From contig MEQN01000072.1 of the NCBI GenBank assembly GCA_001770235.1, positions 20,948-29,462 on the forward strand: a stretch of 8,515 bases of DNA, read 5' to 3'. This document shows, piece after piece, positions 1 through 6,565 of the stretch. This DNA comes from Betaproteobacteria bacterium RBG_16_58_11 (lineage in GTDB: Bacteria > Pseudomonadota > Gammaproteobacteria > Burkholderiales > Thiobacteraceae). Positions within the stretch are counted from its first letter, which is position 1. Every line of letters begins with the position of its first letter. The position numbers and the translations under genes were made by a program. The notes beneath the pieces are model-generated. The model worked only from the letters and a program-made list of their open reading frames with translations, was not told the DNA's origin and did no database searches.

Positions 1-610
1 CATTCGGCAGGTTTTTATTCAGCCACTCATGGCATTGCGCAAACGATTGGGCATGGGAATAGAGCTTGGTCATACCCTCCATGCTCTCCCCTTTGCGCAG
101 CAGGTAATGGTGAACGCGCACCACGACTTCGCCACAAATCATCAAGGGCGTGTTGAGCAATAAATCCAGGGTGCGGCCGATGGCGCCCTCGGTCGAGTTC
201 TCCACCGGCACCACTGCGTAACTTGCCATGCCGGCCTCGACTCGGCGAAATACCTCGTCGATTGATGCACAATCCGTGGTTTCCGCCGCGTGGCCGAATT
301 GCTTGATCGCCGCCGCTTGGGTGAAGGTGCCTTGCGGCCCCAGATAGGCGACCGTCAGCGGTTGTTCGAGGGCGAGGCAAGCCGACATGATTTCGCGGAA
401 CAGTCTGGCGGCGGTTTCGCCCGAGAGCGGGCCGGGGTTGGCTTCTTTGATGCGGCGCAAGACTTGCGCTTCGCGTTCCGGCCGGTAGATATTGCCTTGC
501 TTCAAACGACCGATGGTCTGGGCGATCTGCGCGCGCCGGCTGATGAGTTTCAATAACTCATCATCGATTTGATCGATTTCAACACGGTTTTTTTGCAGAT
601 CGTCCGACAT
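1..610 (-). CDS. pheA: Bifunctional chorismate mutase / prephenate dehydratase (P-protein), C-terminus beyond window
   Basis: Converts chorismate to prephenate and then to phenylpyruvate in cytoplasmic phenylalanine synthesis. I translated this frame from the ATG at 610-608; 203 codons are visible and the frame stays open at the left edge. Residues 1-90 form an AroQ-type chorismate mutase domain: R9, R26, K37 and R46-E47 fit the active-site positions R11, R28, K39 and R51-E52 of the E. coli enzyme. The segment YRPEREAQVL and the linker ending LALEQPL are typical of Pseudomonas and Betaproteobacteria P-proteins. The prephenate dehydratase domain starts near residue 87 with VAYLGPQGTFT, followed by VVPVENSTEGAIG (133-145) and YSHAQSFAQC (184-193). 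The TRF motif and the ACT regulatory domain should lie outside the window. It starts 9 bp after the serA stop with no strong ribosome binding site, so translation is probably coupled to serA. Feedback control by phenylalanine is expected for the family but cannot be seen here. Confidence 0.96.
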   Translation of the reverse strand, partial: MSDDLQKNRVEIDQIDDELLKLISRRAQIAQTIGRLKQGNIYRPEREAQVLRRIKEANPGPLSGETAARLFREIMSACLALEQPLTVAYLGPQGTFTQAAAIKQFGHAAETTDCASIDEVFRRVEAGMASYAVVPVENSTEGAIGRTLDLLLNTPLMICGEVVVRVHHYLLRKGESMEGMTKLYSHAQSFAQCHEWLNKNLPN

Positions 611-619
611 ACCGGTTCA

Positions 620-1792
620 CTAAAGCGAGCGCACCATCAACACCCCCTTGATCGCGGCGATCTTATCGATCACCGCCTGCGGGGGCGCGCTGTCCACATC
701 CACCAAGGTGTAAGCCATCTCGCCCTTGGATTTGTTGACCATGTTATGAATGTTCAAGCCGGAATCGGCCATCGCAGTCGAGATCTGCCCCACCATGTTC
801 GGCACGTTGGCATTGGCCACCGCGATGCGGAACGGCGCTTCACGCGGCATGGACACATTGGGGAAATTCACCGAATTGAGCACGTTGCCGTTTTCCAGAT
901 AATCGCGCACTTGGTCGGCGACCATAATGGCGCAGTTATCTTCAGCTTCCTCGGTCGAGGCGCCGAGATGCGGCAAGGCGACCACTTTCGGATTACCTTT
1001 GAGCGTGTTTGACGGGAAATCGCACATATAGCCGCGCAACTGGCCGTTGGCCAAGCCTTCGACCACGGCTTTATCGTCCACGATGCCTTCGCGCGAAAAA
1101 TTCAGCAGCACCGTGCCGGGTTTCATCAGCGCGATGCGCGCGCTGTCGATCAGGTTGCGTGTCGAATCGAGCAGCGGCACATGCAGCGAAATAAAATCGC
1201 TGTTCTTCACCACTTCTTCCACGCTATTCGCCTTGCGCACCGTGGACGGCAAGCGCCATGCCGCTTCGACGGTAATTTCCGGATCGTAGCCCAGCACATT
1301 CATACCGAGCTTGATGCCGGCATCCGCCACCAAGGAGCCGATGGCGCCCAGACCGATCACGCCCAAGGTGCGGTTGGGCAATTCGATCCCCGCGTAATTT
1401 TTCTTGCCCGCTTCCACCGCTTTGGAAATCGCCGCATCTTCGCCCGTGAGGCTGTTGGTGAAATTCCAGGCGGGAATCAAGTTGCGCGCGGCCATCAACA
1501 TGCCGGCGATCACCAATTCCTTTACCGCATTGGCGTTGGCGCCCGGCGCGTTGAAAACCGGCACCCCGCGTTCGCTCATTTTGGCCACCGGCACATTGTT
1601 GGTGCCGGCGCCGGCGCGCGCGATGGCTTTCACACTCGCCGGAATCACCATGTCGTGCATCTTGAATGATCGCACCAGAGTCGCGTCCGGTTCGGCCATG
1701 TCGTTGCCGATCTCATAGTGGTCGGCCGGCAGGCGCGACAGGCCCTGCACGGAAATATTGTTCAGCGTTTGAATTTTGAATTTCTTAGCCAT
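620..1792 (-). CDS. serA: D-3-phosphoglycerate dehydrogenase, ~390-residue ACT-domain type
   Basis: Oxidises 3-phosphoglycerate to 3-phosphohydroxypyruvate with NAD+, the first step of serine synthesis. The 390-residue protein has the split substrate domain of D-2-hydroxyacid dehydrogenases, then a Rossmann domain with GLGAIG (147-152) and the ribose-binding acid D170 in GYDP. Catalytic R234 lies in NFSREGIVDD, and catalytic H275 in ALPHLGAST. A C-terminal ACT domain covers about residues 320-390 (VPNMVGQIS, GLNIHNMVNKS), which suggests serine feedback. Oddity: the segment where the family normally places its catalytic Glu reads DFPSNTL (258-264), and there is no Glu between E245 and E281. 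The protein is shorter than E. coli SerA (410 residues) and resembles the 'DFP' subgroup also found in Firmicutes and Bacteroidetes. The start overlaps the end of serC by 8 bp. Assignment as SerA rather than another 2-hydroxyacid dehydrogenase rests on the ACT domain and the neighbouring serC. Confidence 0.9.
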   Translation of the reverse strand: MAKKFKIQTLNNISVQGLSRLPADHYEIGNDMAEPDATLVRSFKMHDMVIPASVKAIARAGAGTNNVPVAKMSERGVPVFNAPGANANAVKELVIAGMLMAARNLIPAWNFTNSLTGEDAAISKAVEAGKKNYAGIELPNRTLGVIGLGAIGSLVADAGIKLGMNVLGYDPEITVEAAWRLPSTVRKANSVEEVVKNSDFISLHVPLLDSTRNLIDSARIALMKPGTVLLNFSREGIVDDKAVVEGLANGQLRGYMCDFPSNTLKGNPKVVALPHLGASTEEAEDNCAIMVADQVRDYLENGNVLNSVNFPNVSMPREAPFRIAVANANVPNMVGQISTAMADSGLNIHNMVNKSKGEMAYTLVDVDSAPPQAVIDKIAAIKGVLMVRSL

Positions 1793-2867
1793 GCTGTTTC
1801 TCGAAAGCTTTCATGTGTTCCACCAATGCGCGTACGCCATCGATCGGCATCGCGTTGTAAATCGAAGCGCGCATGCCCCCTACCGAACGGTGGCCCTTGA
1901 GTTGCACCAGGCCGCGCTCTTTCGCGCCCTTGAGGAAAGCTTCATCCAGCGCCGCATCCTTCAGGGTGAAGGGGATATTCATGCGCGAGCGGTTTTCCTT
2001 TGCCGTCGGGCAGTGATAAAAACCCGTCGAATCCAGATAGTCGTACAGCACATTGGCCTTGGCGATGTTGTGGGCCTCCATCGTGGCCAGCCCGCCGTTG
2101 TGCTTCAACAATTTGAACACCAAGCCCGCCATGTAGATGCCGTAGGTCGGCGGCGTGTTGTACATGGAATCGTTGTCGGCATGTATCTTGTAGTCGAACA
2201 TGCTCGGCGTGCCGGCGAGCGTTTCGCCCAGCAAATCCTCGCGCACCATCACGATGGTCAGGCCGGCCGGGCCGATGTTTTTCTGCGCGCCGGCGTAGAT
2301 CACACCGTATTGCGACACGTCGATCGGCTTCGACAAAATATTGGAAGACATGTCCGCCACCAGCGGCACATCCCCCGTTTGCGGCACCCAATGAAACTCC
2401 ACGCCGCCGATGGTTTCGTTCGGCGTGTAGTGCACATAAGCCGCGTTGGCGTCGAGCGACCATTTATCCTGGGTCGGCGCATAGGAGAAATTCTTGTCTT
2501 CGGAACTGGCCGCGACATTCACGGAACAAAACTTCTTCGCTTCCTTGATGGCCTTCTTTGACCATTCGCCGGTATTCACATAGTCCGCGCTGCTTTTGCC
2601 GCGCAGCAGATTCATCGGTGCCATGGCGAACTGGCTCGATGCACCACCTTGCAGGAACAGCACTTTGTAGTTGGCGGGAATCGCCAGCAGCTCGCGCAGA
2701 TCGGCCTCGGCCTGGGCCGCGATGCCCATGAATTCCTTGCCGCGATGACTCATTTCCATCACCGACATGCCGCAGCCTTGCCAGTTGAGCAGTTCGTCGC
2801 GCGCCTGTTCGAGCACCTGCTGCGGCAATACCGCCGGACCTGCGCTGAAGTTATATATTCGTTCCAT
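1785..2867 (-). CDS. serC: Phosphoserine aminotransferase
   Basis: PLP-dependent enzyme that converts 3-phosphohydroxypyruvate and glutamate to O-phosphoserine and 2-oxoglutarate. It also commonly acts on the related 4-carbon intermediate of pyridoxal phosphate synthesis. The 360-residue length matches the family. Visible motifs are the start IYNFSAGPAVLP (4-15), GKEFMGIA (43-50), the PLP-phosphate loop LQGGASSQF (72-80), the Schiff-base lysine K196 in YAGAQKNIGPAG, the segment YNTPPTYGIY (236-245), and the C-terminal HRSVGGMRASIYNAMP (326-341). The ATG is supported by an AGGGG ribosome binding site at 2880-2876 on the minus strand, 8 nt before it. The gene overlaps serA (next step backwards in the pathway) by 8 bp, so the two are translated from one message. 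It lies 128 bp downstream of gyrA on the same strand, the arrangement known from many Gamma- and Betaproteobacteria. Confidence 0.97.
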   Translation of the reverse strand: MERIYNFSAGPAVLPQQVLEQARDELLNWQGCGMSVMEMSHRGKEFMGIAAQAEADLRELLAIPANYKVLFLQGGASSQFAMAPMNLLRGKSSADYVNTGEWSKKAIKEAKKFCSVNVAASSEDKNFSYAPTQDKWSLDANAAYVHYTPNETIGGVEFHWVPQTGDVPLVADMSSNILSKPIDVSQYGVIYAGAQKNIGPAGLTIVMVREDLLGETLAGTPSMFDYKIHADNDSMYNTPPTYGIYMAGLVFKLLKHNGGLATMEAHNIAKANVLYDYLDSTGFYHCPTAKENRSRMNIPFTLKDAALDEAFLKGAKERGLVQLKGHRSVGGMRASIYNAMPIDGVRALVEHMKAFEKQHG

Positions 2868-2875
2868 ACCATTAA

Positions 2876-2880
2876 CCCCT
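2876..2880 (-). promoter_or_regulatory. Ribosome binding site of serC
   Basis: The minus strand reads AGGGG followed by 8 nt and then ATG. This is the clearest Shine-Dalgarno site on the minus strand. It supports the serC start, in contrast to serA and pheA, which lack strong sites and probably depend on coupling. Confidence 0.6.
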
Positions 2881-2985
2881 AAAAAAACAAACCTGATTCA
2901 CCGCGAAGGACGCGAAGGACGCGAAGGTTCGCCAAGGAAAAACCAGGCTTTGCCTTCCTTCACGTTACTTCGCGTCCTTGGCGGT
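2881..2985 (-). terminator. Possible weak terminator or attenuator after gyrA
   Basis: Read on the minus strand, the inverted repeat described for 2900-2985 follows the gyrA stop codon and is followed, after about 12 nt, by a run of seven T at 2887-2881. The distance between stem and T-run is larger than in a classic intrinsic terminator, so it may only partly end gyrA transcription or act as a 3' stabilising structure. The serC ribosome binding site begins right after the T-run. Confidence 0.3.
2900..2985. repeat. Intergenic repeat element: tandem 9-mers plus long imperfect inverted repeat
   Basis: The plus strand carries three tandem 9-bp units at 2903-2929 (GCGAAGGAC, GCGAAGGAC, GCGAAGGTT), followed by a decayed fourth (CGCCAAGG). 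A distant inverted copy lies at 2967-2985 (ACTTCGCGTCCTTGGCGGT). Its reverse complement matches 2900-2918 at 17 of 19 positions, so transcripts of either strand could fold into a long stem. Inside lie a second pair, AAGGAA at 2934-2939 and TTCCTT at 2955-2960, and a small GGC/GCC hairpin. It fills most of the gyrA-serC gap. From memory, similar GCGAAGGAC-type strings are scattered through intergenic regions of several proteobacterial genomes, so this is probably a dispersed element. That cannot be tested inside one window. Confidence 0.7.
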
Positions 2986-2995
2986 TCGAGATTTT

Positions 2996-5563
2996 TTACT
3001 CGACATCTTCCCCCGCATCGCCTTCTACATCCGTCTCGACGATGCGCTGCAAGCTGACCAGCTTCTCGCCTTCTCCAGTATTAATCAGCGTCACGCCCTG
3101 CGTGGCGCGTCCCATTTCGCGAATCTCTTTCACCCGGGTGCGGATCAGCACGCCGCCGGTGGTGATCAGCATGATCTCGTCGGTTTCGTCCGCCAGCGTC
3201 GCCGCCACCACCGGGCCGTTACGCGCGCTGGTTTGAATCGCGATCATGCCTTGGGTGCCGCGCGCGTGGCGGGTGTATTCGGTGATCGGGGTACGCTTGC
3301 CGTAGCCGTTCTCCGTCGCCGTCAATACGGATTGGGTTTCGCTTTCCGCCACCAGCATCGAGATGACTTTCTGTCCTTCAGCCAGTCGCATGCCGCGCAC
3401 GCCATGCGCGCCGCGTCCCATCGGACGCACGTCGGATTCCTCGAAACGCACGGCTTTGCCGCCGTTGGAGAACAACATCACGTCGTGCTTGCCGTCGGTG
3501 ATGGCCGCGCCCACCAGATAGTCGCCGTCGTCCAAGGACACCGCGATGATGCCACTGGTGCGTGGACGCGAGAATTCGGTGAGCGGTGTTTTCTTCACCG
3601 TGCCCATGGCGGTCGCCATGAACACATAATGCTGCTCGTCGAATTCCTTCACCGGCAACAGCGCGGTGATTTTCTCGCGGTCTTCCAGCGGCAGCAGGTT
3701 CACAATCGGCTTGCCACGCGAAATGCGGCTGCCCTGCGGCACGTCGTACACCTTGATCCAATACACGCGGCCGCGATTGGAGAAACACAGAATGTAATCG
3801 TGGGTGTTGGCGATGAACAGATTTTCGATGAAATCGTCTTCTTTGGTGGGGGCGGCTTGCTTGCCGCGCCCGCCGCGCTTTTGCGCAGCGTATTCCACCA
3901 AGGGTTGCGCTTTCATATAGCCGGTGTGCGAAAGCGTCACCACCACGTCTTCCGGCGTGATGAGATCTTCCATCGAGATGTCTTGCGCATTGTGCACAAT
4001 CTCGCTCTTGCGCTTGTCGCCGTACTGCGCTTTTACCTGTCCCAACTCGTCGGTGATGATTTGGGTGATGCGCGCCGGCTTGGCGAGGATGTCGATGAAG
4101 TCGGCGATCTTCTCCAGCACGTCTTTGTACTCGGCGACAATCTTGTCCTGCTCCAGGCCGGTGAGGCGCTGCAAACGCAATTCCAAAATTGCCTGCGCTT
4201 GGGTATCGGAAAGACGATAGCCTTGCGGCGTCATCCCGAATTCGGCTGAAAGCCCTTCGGGGCGGCTCGCTGCGGCATCGGCCACGGCGCGCGCCAACAT
4301 GTCGCCCACCAGCGTGGAGGCCCAGGTTTTATCCATCAAACGTTCTTTGGCGATCGCGGGCGTTTCAGACGCTTTGATCAGGGCGATAATCTCGTCCACA
4401 TTGGACAGCGCCACGGCCAGGCCTTCCAGGATGTGGCCGCGCTCACGCGCCTTGCGCAATTCGAAAATCGTGCGCCGCGTCACCACCTCGCGCCGGTGGC
4501 GCAAGAAGGCATCCAACATTTGCTTCAGGTTCAAGAGGCGCGGCTGGCCATCGACCAGCGCGACCATATTCATGCCGAAGGTGTCTTGCATCTGGGTGAG
4601 CTTGTACAGATTGTTCAGTACCACCTCAGGCATTTCGCCGCGCTTCAACTCGATCACCACGCGCATGCCGGATTTGTCCGACTCGTCACGCAGGTCGGAG
4701 AGGCCTTCCAGGCGTTTTTCGCGCACCAACTCGCCGATCTTGATCAGCAGATTGGCTTTGTTCACTTGGTAGGGCAACTCGTCGATGATGATCGACTGGC
4801 GGCCTTTATCCAAATCTTCGAAATGCGTGCGGGCGCGCATCACCACCCGGCCCTTGCCGGTGCGATAGCCTTCTTTGACGCCCGCGGTGCCGTAAATGAT
4901 GCCGGCGGTGGGGAAATCCGGCGCCGGCACGATCTCGATGAGTTCGTCGATGGTGATGGCCGGATTAGTAAGGATCGCCAGACAGGCATCCACCACCTCA
5001 GTCAAATTGTGCGGTGGGATATTGGTCGCCATGCCCACGGCGATGCCCGACGAACCGTTCACCAACAGGTTCGGCGTCTTGGTGGGGAGCACCGTCGGCT
5101 CCATTTCCTTGCCGTCGTAGTTGGGCACGAAATCGACGGTTTCCTTGTCGATATCGGCCAGCATTTCAGACGCAATGCGCGCTTGGCGGCACTCGGTGTA
5201 ACGATAAGCAGCGGGGGAATCGCCGTCGATCGAGCCGAAGTTGCCTTGGCCATCGATCAGCATGTAGCGCATGGAGAAATCCTGCGCCATGCGCACCAGC
5301 GCATCGTAGGTCGCGGTATCGCCATGCGGGTGATATTTACCCAGCACGTCGCCGACCACGCGCGCGCACTTCACATAGGGCCGGTTCCACACATTGTTCG
5401 ACTCGTGCATCGCAAACAACACGCGGCGATGCACCGGCTTCAGTCCATCACGCACATCGGGCAGGGCGCGGCCCACGATTACGCTCATCGCATAATCGAG
5501 GTAGGAATTGCGCATCTCTGCTTCGAGGCTGACCGGAATTGTCTCTTTTGCGAATTGATCCAT
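2996..5563 (-). CDS. gyrA: DNA gyrase subunit A
   Basis: Catalytic subunit of the A2B2 gyrase that introduces negative supercoils; GyrB is not in the window. The 855-residue protein begins [14 protein letters not shown]. The DNA breakage-reunion domain spans about 1-500. R121 and the active-site Y122 lie in AAYRYTECR, and the quinolone-determining region carries T83 and D87 in [11 protein letters not shown]. The coiled-coil gate region follows (about 340-480). The GyrA box QKRGGRGK at 561-568 identifies gyrase rather than topoisomerase IV ParC. The C-terminal six-bladed DNA-wrapping domain occupies about 530-840, with repeated blades such as FSNRGRVYW and [10 protein letters not shown], and ends in a short acidic tail (GDAGEDVE). 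The residue before R121 is Tyr where E. coli has Met. The start agrees with the E. coli start by alignment, although no strong ribosome binding site precedes it. Gyrase genes are often controlled by supercoiling, which the sequence does not show directly. Confidence 0.98.
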   Translation of the reverse strand: MDQFAKETIPVSLEAEMRNSYLDYAMSVIVGRALPDVRDGLKPVHRRVLFAMHESNNVWNRPYVKCARVVGDVLGKYHPHGDTATYDALVRMAQDFSMRYMLIDGQGNFGSIDGDSPAAYRYTECRQARIASEMLADIDKETVDFVPNYDGKEMEPTVLPTKTPNLLVNGSSGIAVGMATNIPPHNLTEVVDACLAILTNPAITIDELIEIVPAPDFPTAGIIYGTAGVKEGYRTGKGRVVMRARTHFEDLDKGRQSIIIDELPYQVNKANLLIKIGELVREKRLEGLSDLRDESDKSGMRVVIELKRGEMPEVVLNNLYKLTQMQDTFGMNMVALVDGQPRLLNLKQMLDAFLRHRREVVTRRTIFELRKARERGHILEGLAVALSNVDEIIALIKASETPAIAKERLMDKTWASTLVGDMLARAVADAAASRPEGLSAEFGMTPQGYRLSDTQAQAILELRLQRLTGLEQDKIVAEYKDVLEKIADFIDILAKPARITQIITDELGQVKAQYGDKRKSEIVHNAQDISMEDLITPEDVVVTLSHTGYMKAQPLVEYAAQKRGGRGKQAAPTKEDDFIENLFIANTHDYILCFSNRGRVYWIKVYDVPQGSRISRGKPIVNLLPLEDREKITALLPVKEFDEQHYVFMATAMGTVKKTPLTEFSRPRTSGIIAVSLDDGDYLVGAAITDGKHDVMLFSNGGKAVRFEESDVRPMGRGAHGVRGMRLAEGQKVISMLVAESETQSVLTATENGYGKRTPITEYTRHARGTQGMIAIQTSARNGPVVAATLADETDEIMLITTGGVLIRTRVKEIREMGRATQGVTLINTGEGEKLVSLQRIVETDVEGDAGEDVE

Positions 5564-5586
5564 ATTTATCAGTTACTTATATTGTA

Positions 5587-5603
5587 TCCGCCAGGGCGGC
5601 GGA
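5587..5603 (-). promoter_or_regulatory. Small hairpin in the gyrA leader
   Basis: TCCGCC at 5587-5592 pairs perfectly with GGCGGA at 5598-5603 around a 5-nt loop, ending 23 nt before the gyrA ATG. It would be in the mRNA leader if transcription starts from the upstream TACAAT box. The effect is unknown; the stem is only 6 bp. Confidence 0.35.
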
Positions 5604-5624
5604 GGGACGGAATCAAAGTTTAAG

Positions 5625-5633
5625 ATTGTAACA
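5625..5633 (-). promoter_or_regulatory. gyrA: Candidate gyrA promoter with extended -10 box
   Basis: The minus strand reads TGT-TACAAT, a five-of-six match to the -10 consensus preceded by the TG of an extended -10. No good -35 box lies at the normal distance, which extended -10 promoters can tolerate. A second TACAAT at 5586-5581 lies nearer the gene and could be an alternative. This is inference from motifs only. Confidence 0.35.
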
Positions 5634-5707
5634 CGAGCCCCCCTCCCCAGCCAGACTCCCCCTACCGGCTCAAGTTTCGGCGCGAAAACCCGTAAAGAAA
5701 CCCGTAC

Positions 5708-5735
5708 TTGAGTCTTGTAATTACAGCACTATATG
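5708..5735 (+). promoter_or_regulatory. Candidate promoter of the OmpA-family gene
   Basis: TTGAGT at 5708-5713 and TATATG at 5730-5735 are separated by 16 bp, each matching four of six consensus bases. An overlapping alternative is TTGTAA at 5715-5720 with TAACAT at 5738-5743. Either would give a leader of about 50 nt containing the C9 run. Confidence 0.35.
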
Positions 5736-5783
5736 GTTAACATCCGCTCAAGCGTTCCCCCCCCCGGATTTATAAAAGAAAAG

Positions 5784-5791
5784 AAAGGTGA
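5784..5791 (+). promoter_or_regulatory. Ribosome binding site that fixes the OmpA-family start
   Basis: AAAGGTGA lies 4 nt before the ATG at 5796. It favours this start over the in-frame ATG at 5733, which has no such site and would put 21 extra polar residues in front of a good signal peptide. Confidence 0.75.
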
Positions 5792-5795
5792 CAAC

Positions 5796-6509
5796 ATGAC
5801 GACTTCCCCTACATTATTGAAGATTGCTTCCAGCCTCCTGCTCGCCCTCGGCTTGGGTCTGGGTGCAGGCGTAGCGACAGCCCACAGCGACGGCAAAGTC
5901 ATCCCCGGTTATTTGCAAGACAGCAACAAACACCTCGTGAAAAACAATTTCGGACAATGCTGGCGCACCGGTTCCTGGACCCCGGCCATGGCCATCGCCG
6001 AATGCGACCCCGATTTGGTCAAGAAAGTGGTCCCGGTCGCCAAGAAACAAGACACCGTTCCGGCGCAACCCTTGGTGCCGCCGGATCTCGGCCCGGCCAA
6101 GCCTGCTTTTACCAAGATCAATCTGCAAGCCGAAACGCTGTTTGATTTCGATAAAGCGGTTCTGCGCGCCGACGGCAAAAAAACGCTGGATGATGAAGTC
6201 GTCGCCAAGATGAAACAGTATCCAGAAGTGGAAGTGGTGCTGGTCACGGGTCACGCTGACCGCATCGGTACGGAAAAATACAACAATGATCTTTCCGATC
6301 GCCGCGCCGCCGCCGCTAAATCTTACATCGTTAGCCAAGGCATCGATGCCAAGCGCATCGAAACCGTGGGTAAAGGCGAAACCGAGCCGCTCGTAGACTG
6401 CAAGTCTGTGAAAGGCGCCGAAAGCGGTAAGAACAAGAAGCTGGTTGAGTGCCTGCAACCCAACCGTCGCGTGCTGGTTGAAGTGAAAATCCAGGCGCCC
6501 GCCAAGTAA
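5796..6509 (+). CDS. OmpA-family peptidoglycan-binding protein (no beta-barrel)
   Basis: Exported envelope protein of 237 residues that probably links the cell wall to the outer membrane or other envelope partners. Residues 1-29 are a signal peptide: a lysine at 9, a hydrophobic stretch of Leu/Gly/Ala, and a likely signal peptidase I cut after ATA (A29/H30). No lipobox cysteine is present. A short conserved N-terminal segment (GQCWRTGSWTPAMAIAEC, 53-70) has two cysteines and is typical of small betaproteobacterial OmpA-like proteins; the eight-stranded barrel of E. coli OmpA is absent. A Pro-rich linker (about 88-103) leads into the OmpA C-terminal domain (about 107-233). That domain holds TLFDFDKAVLR, GHADRIGTEKYN, and D155 and R170 at the spacing of the diaminopimelate-binding D271 and R286 of E. 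coli OmpA. C202 and C219 match the disulfide pair of that protein. The gene is monocistronic by its own terminator and divergent from gyrA. Confidence 0.92.
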   Translation: MTTSPTLLKIASSLLLALGLGLGAGVATAHSDGKVIPGYLQDSNKHLVKNNFGQCWRTGSWTPAMAIAECDPDLVKKVVPVAKKQDTVPAQPLVPPDLGPAKPAFTKINLQAETLFDFDKAVLRADGKKTLDDEVVAKMKQYPEVEVVLVTGHADRIGTEKYNNDLSDRRAAAAKSYIVSQGIDAKRIETVGKGETEPLVDCKSVKGAESGKNKKLVECLQPNRRVLVEVKIQAPAK

Positions 6510-6527
6510 TCGCAACCCAAGCAATCC

Positions 6528-6556
6528 AGCCCCGCCATTGCGCGGGGCTTTTTTTT
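6528..6556 (+). terminator. Intrinsic terminator after the OmpA-family gene
   Basis: A perfect 8-bp GC-rich stem (AGCCCCGC at 6528-6535, GCGGGGCT at 6542-6549) with a 6-nt loop runs straight into eight T ending at 6556. It lies 18 bp after the stop codon. The next gene starts only 10 bp beyond the T-run. Confidence 0.92.
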
Positions 6557-6565
6557 GAGTTCGGC

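Larger units (their letters stand above)
5564..5795. other. Divergent intergenic control region between gyrA and the OmpA-family gene
   Basis: This is a 232-bp region with no credible gene. It contains a pyrimidine-rich stretch on the plus strand (about 5638-5664), two copies of ATTGTA (TACAAT on the minus strand, at 5581-5586 and 5625-5630), a candidate plus-strand promoter near 5708-5735 and a C9 run at 5757-5765. The last 25 bp before 5796 are A/G-rich and hold the ribosome binding site of the OmpA-family gene. Confidence 0.7.

Noticed and set aside
1776..2561. Plus-strand open frame opposite serC
   Set aside because: Antisense shadow of a clearly conserved gene, with unnatural composition and no family motif.
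2903..2929. Tandem 9-mers as a CRISPR array
   Set aside because: Units are only 9 bp with no spacers and no cas genes nearby.
5302..5320. Thr at GyrA position 83 as a fluoroquinolone-resistance change
   Set aside because: Thr83 is the wild-type residue in several proteobacteria such as Pseudomonas aeruginosa, and D87 is intact; no evidence of resistance.
2978..5623. Long plus-strand open frames (2978-4249 and 4433-5623) opposite gyrA
   Set aside because: They are His/Arg/Val-rich translations antisense to an unmistakable gyrA, as expected from GC-biased third positions; no recognisable domain or start signal.
5733..5795. Upstream in-frame ATG extending the OmpA-family protein by 21 residues
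   Set aside because: No ribosome binding site, would bury the signal peptide, and it overlaps the candidate -10 box; the ATG at 5796 has a good site at normal spacing.
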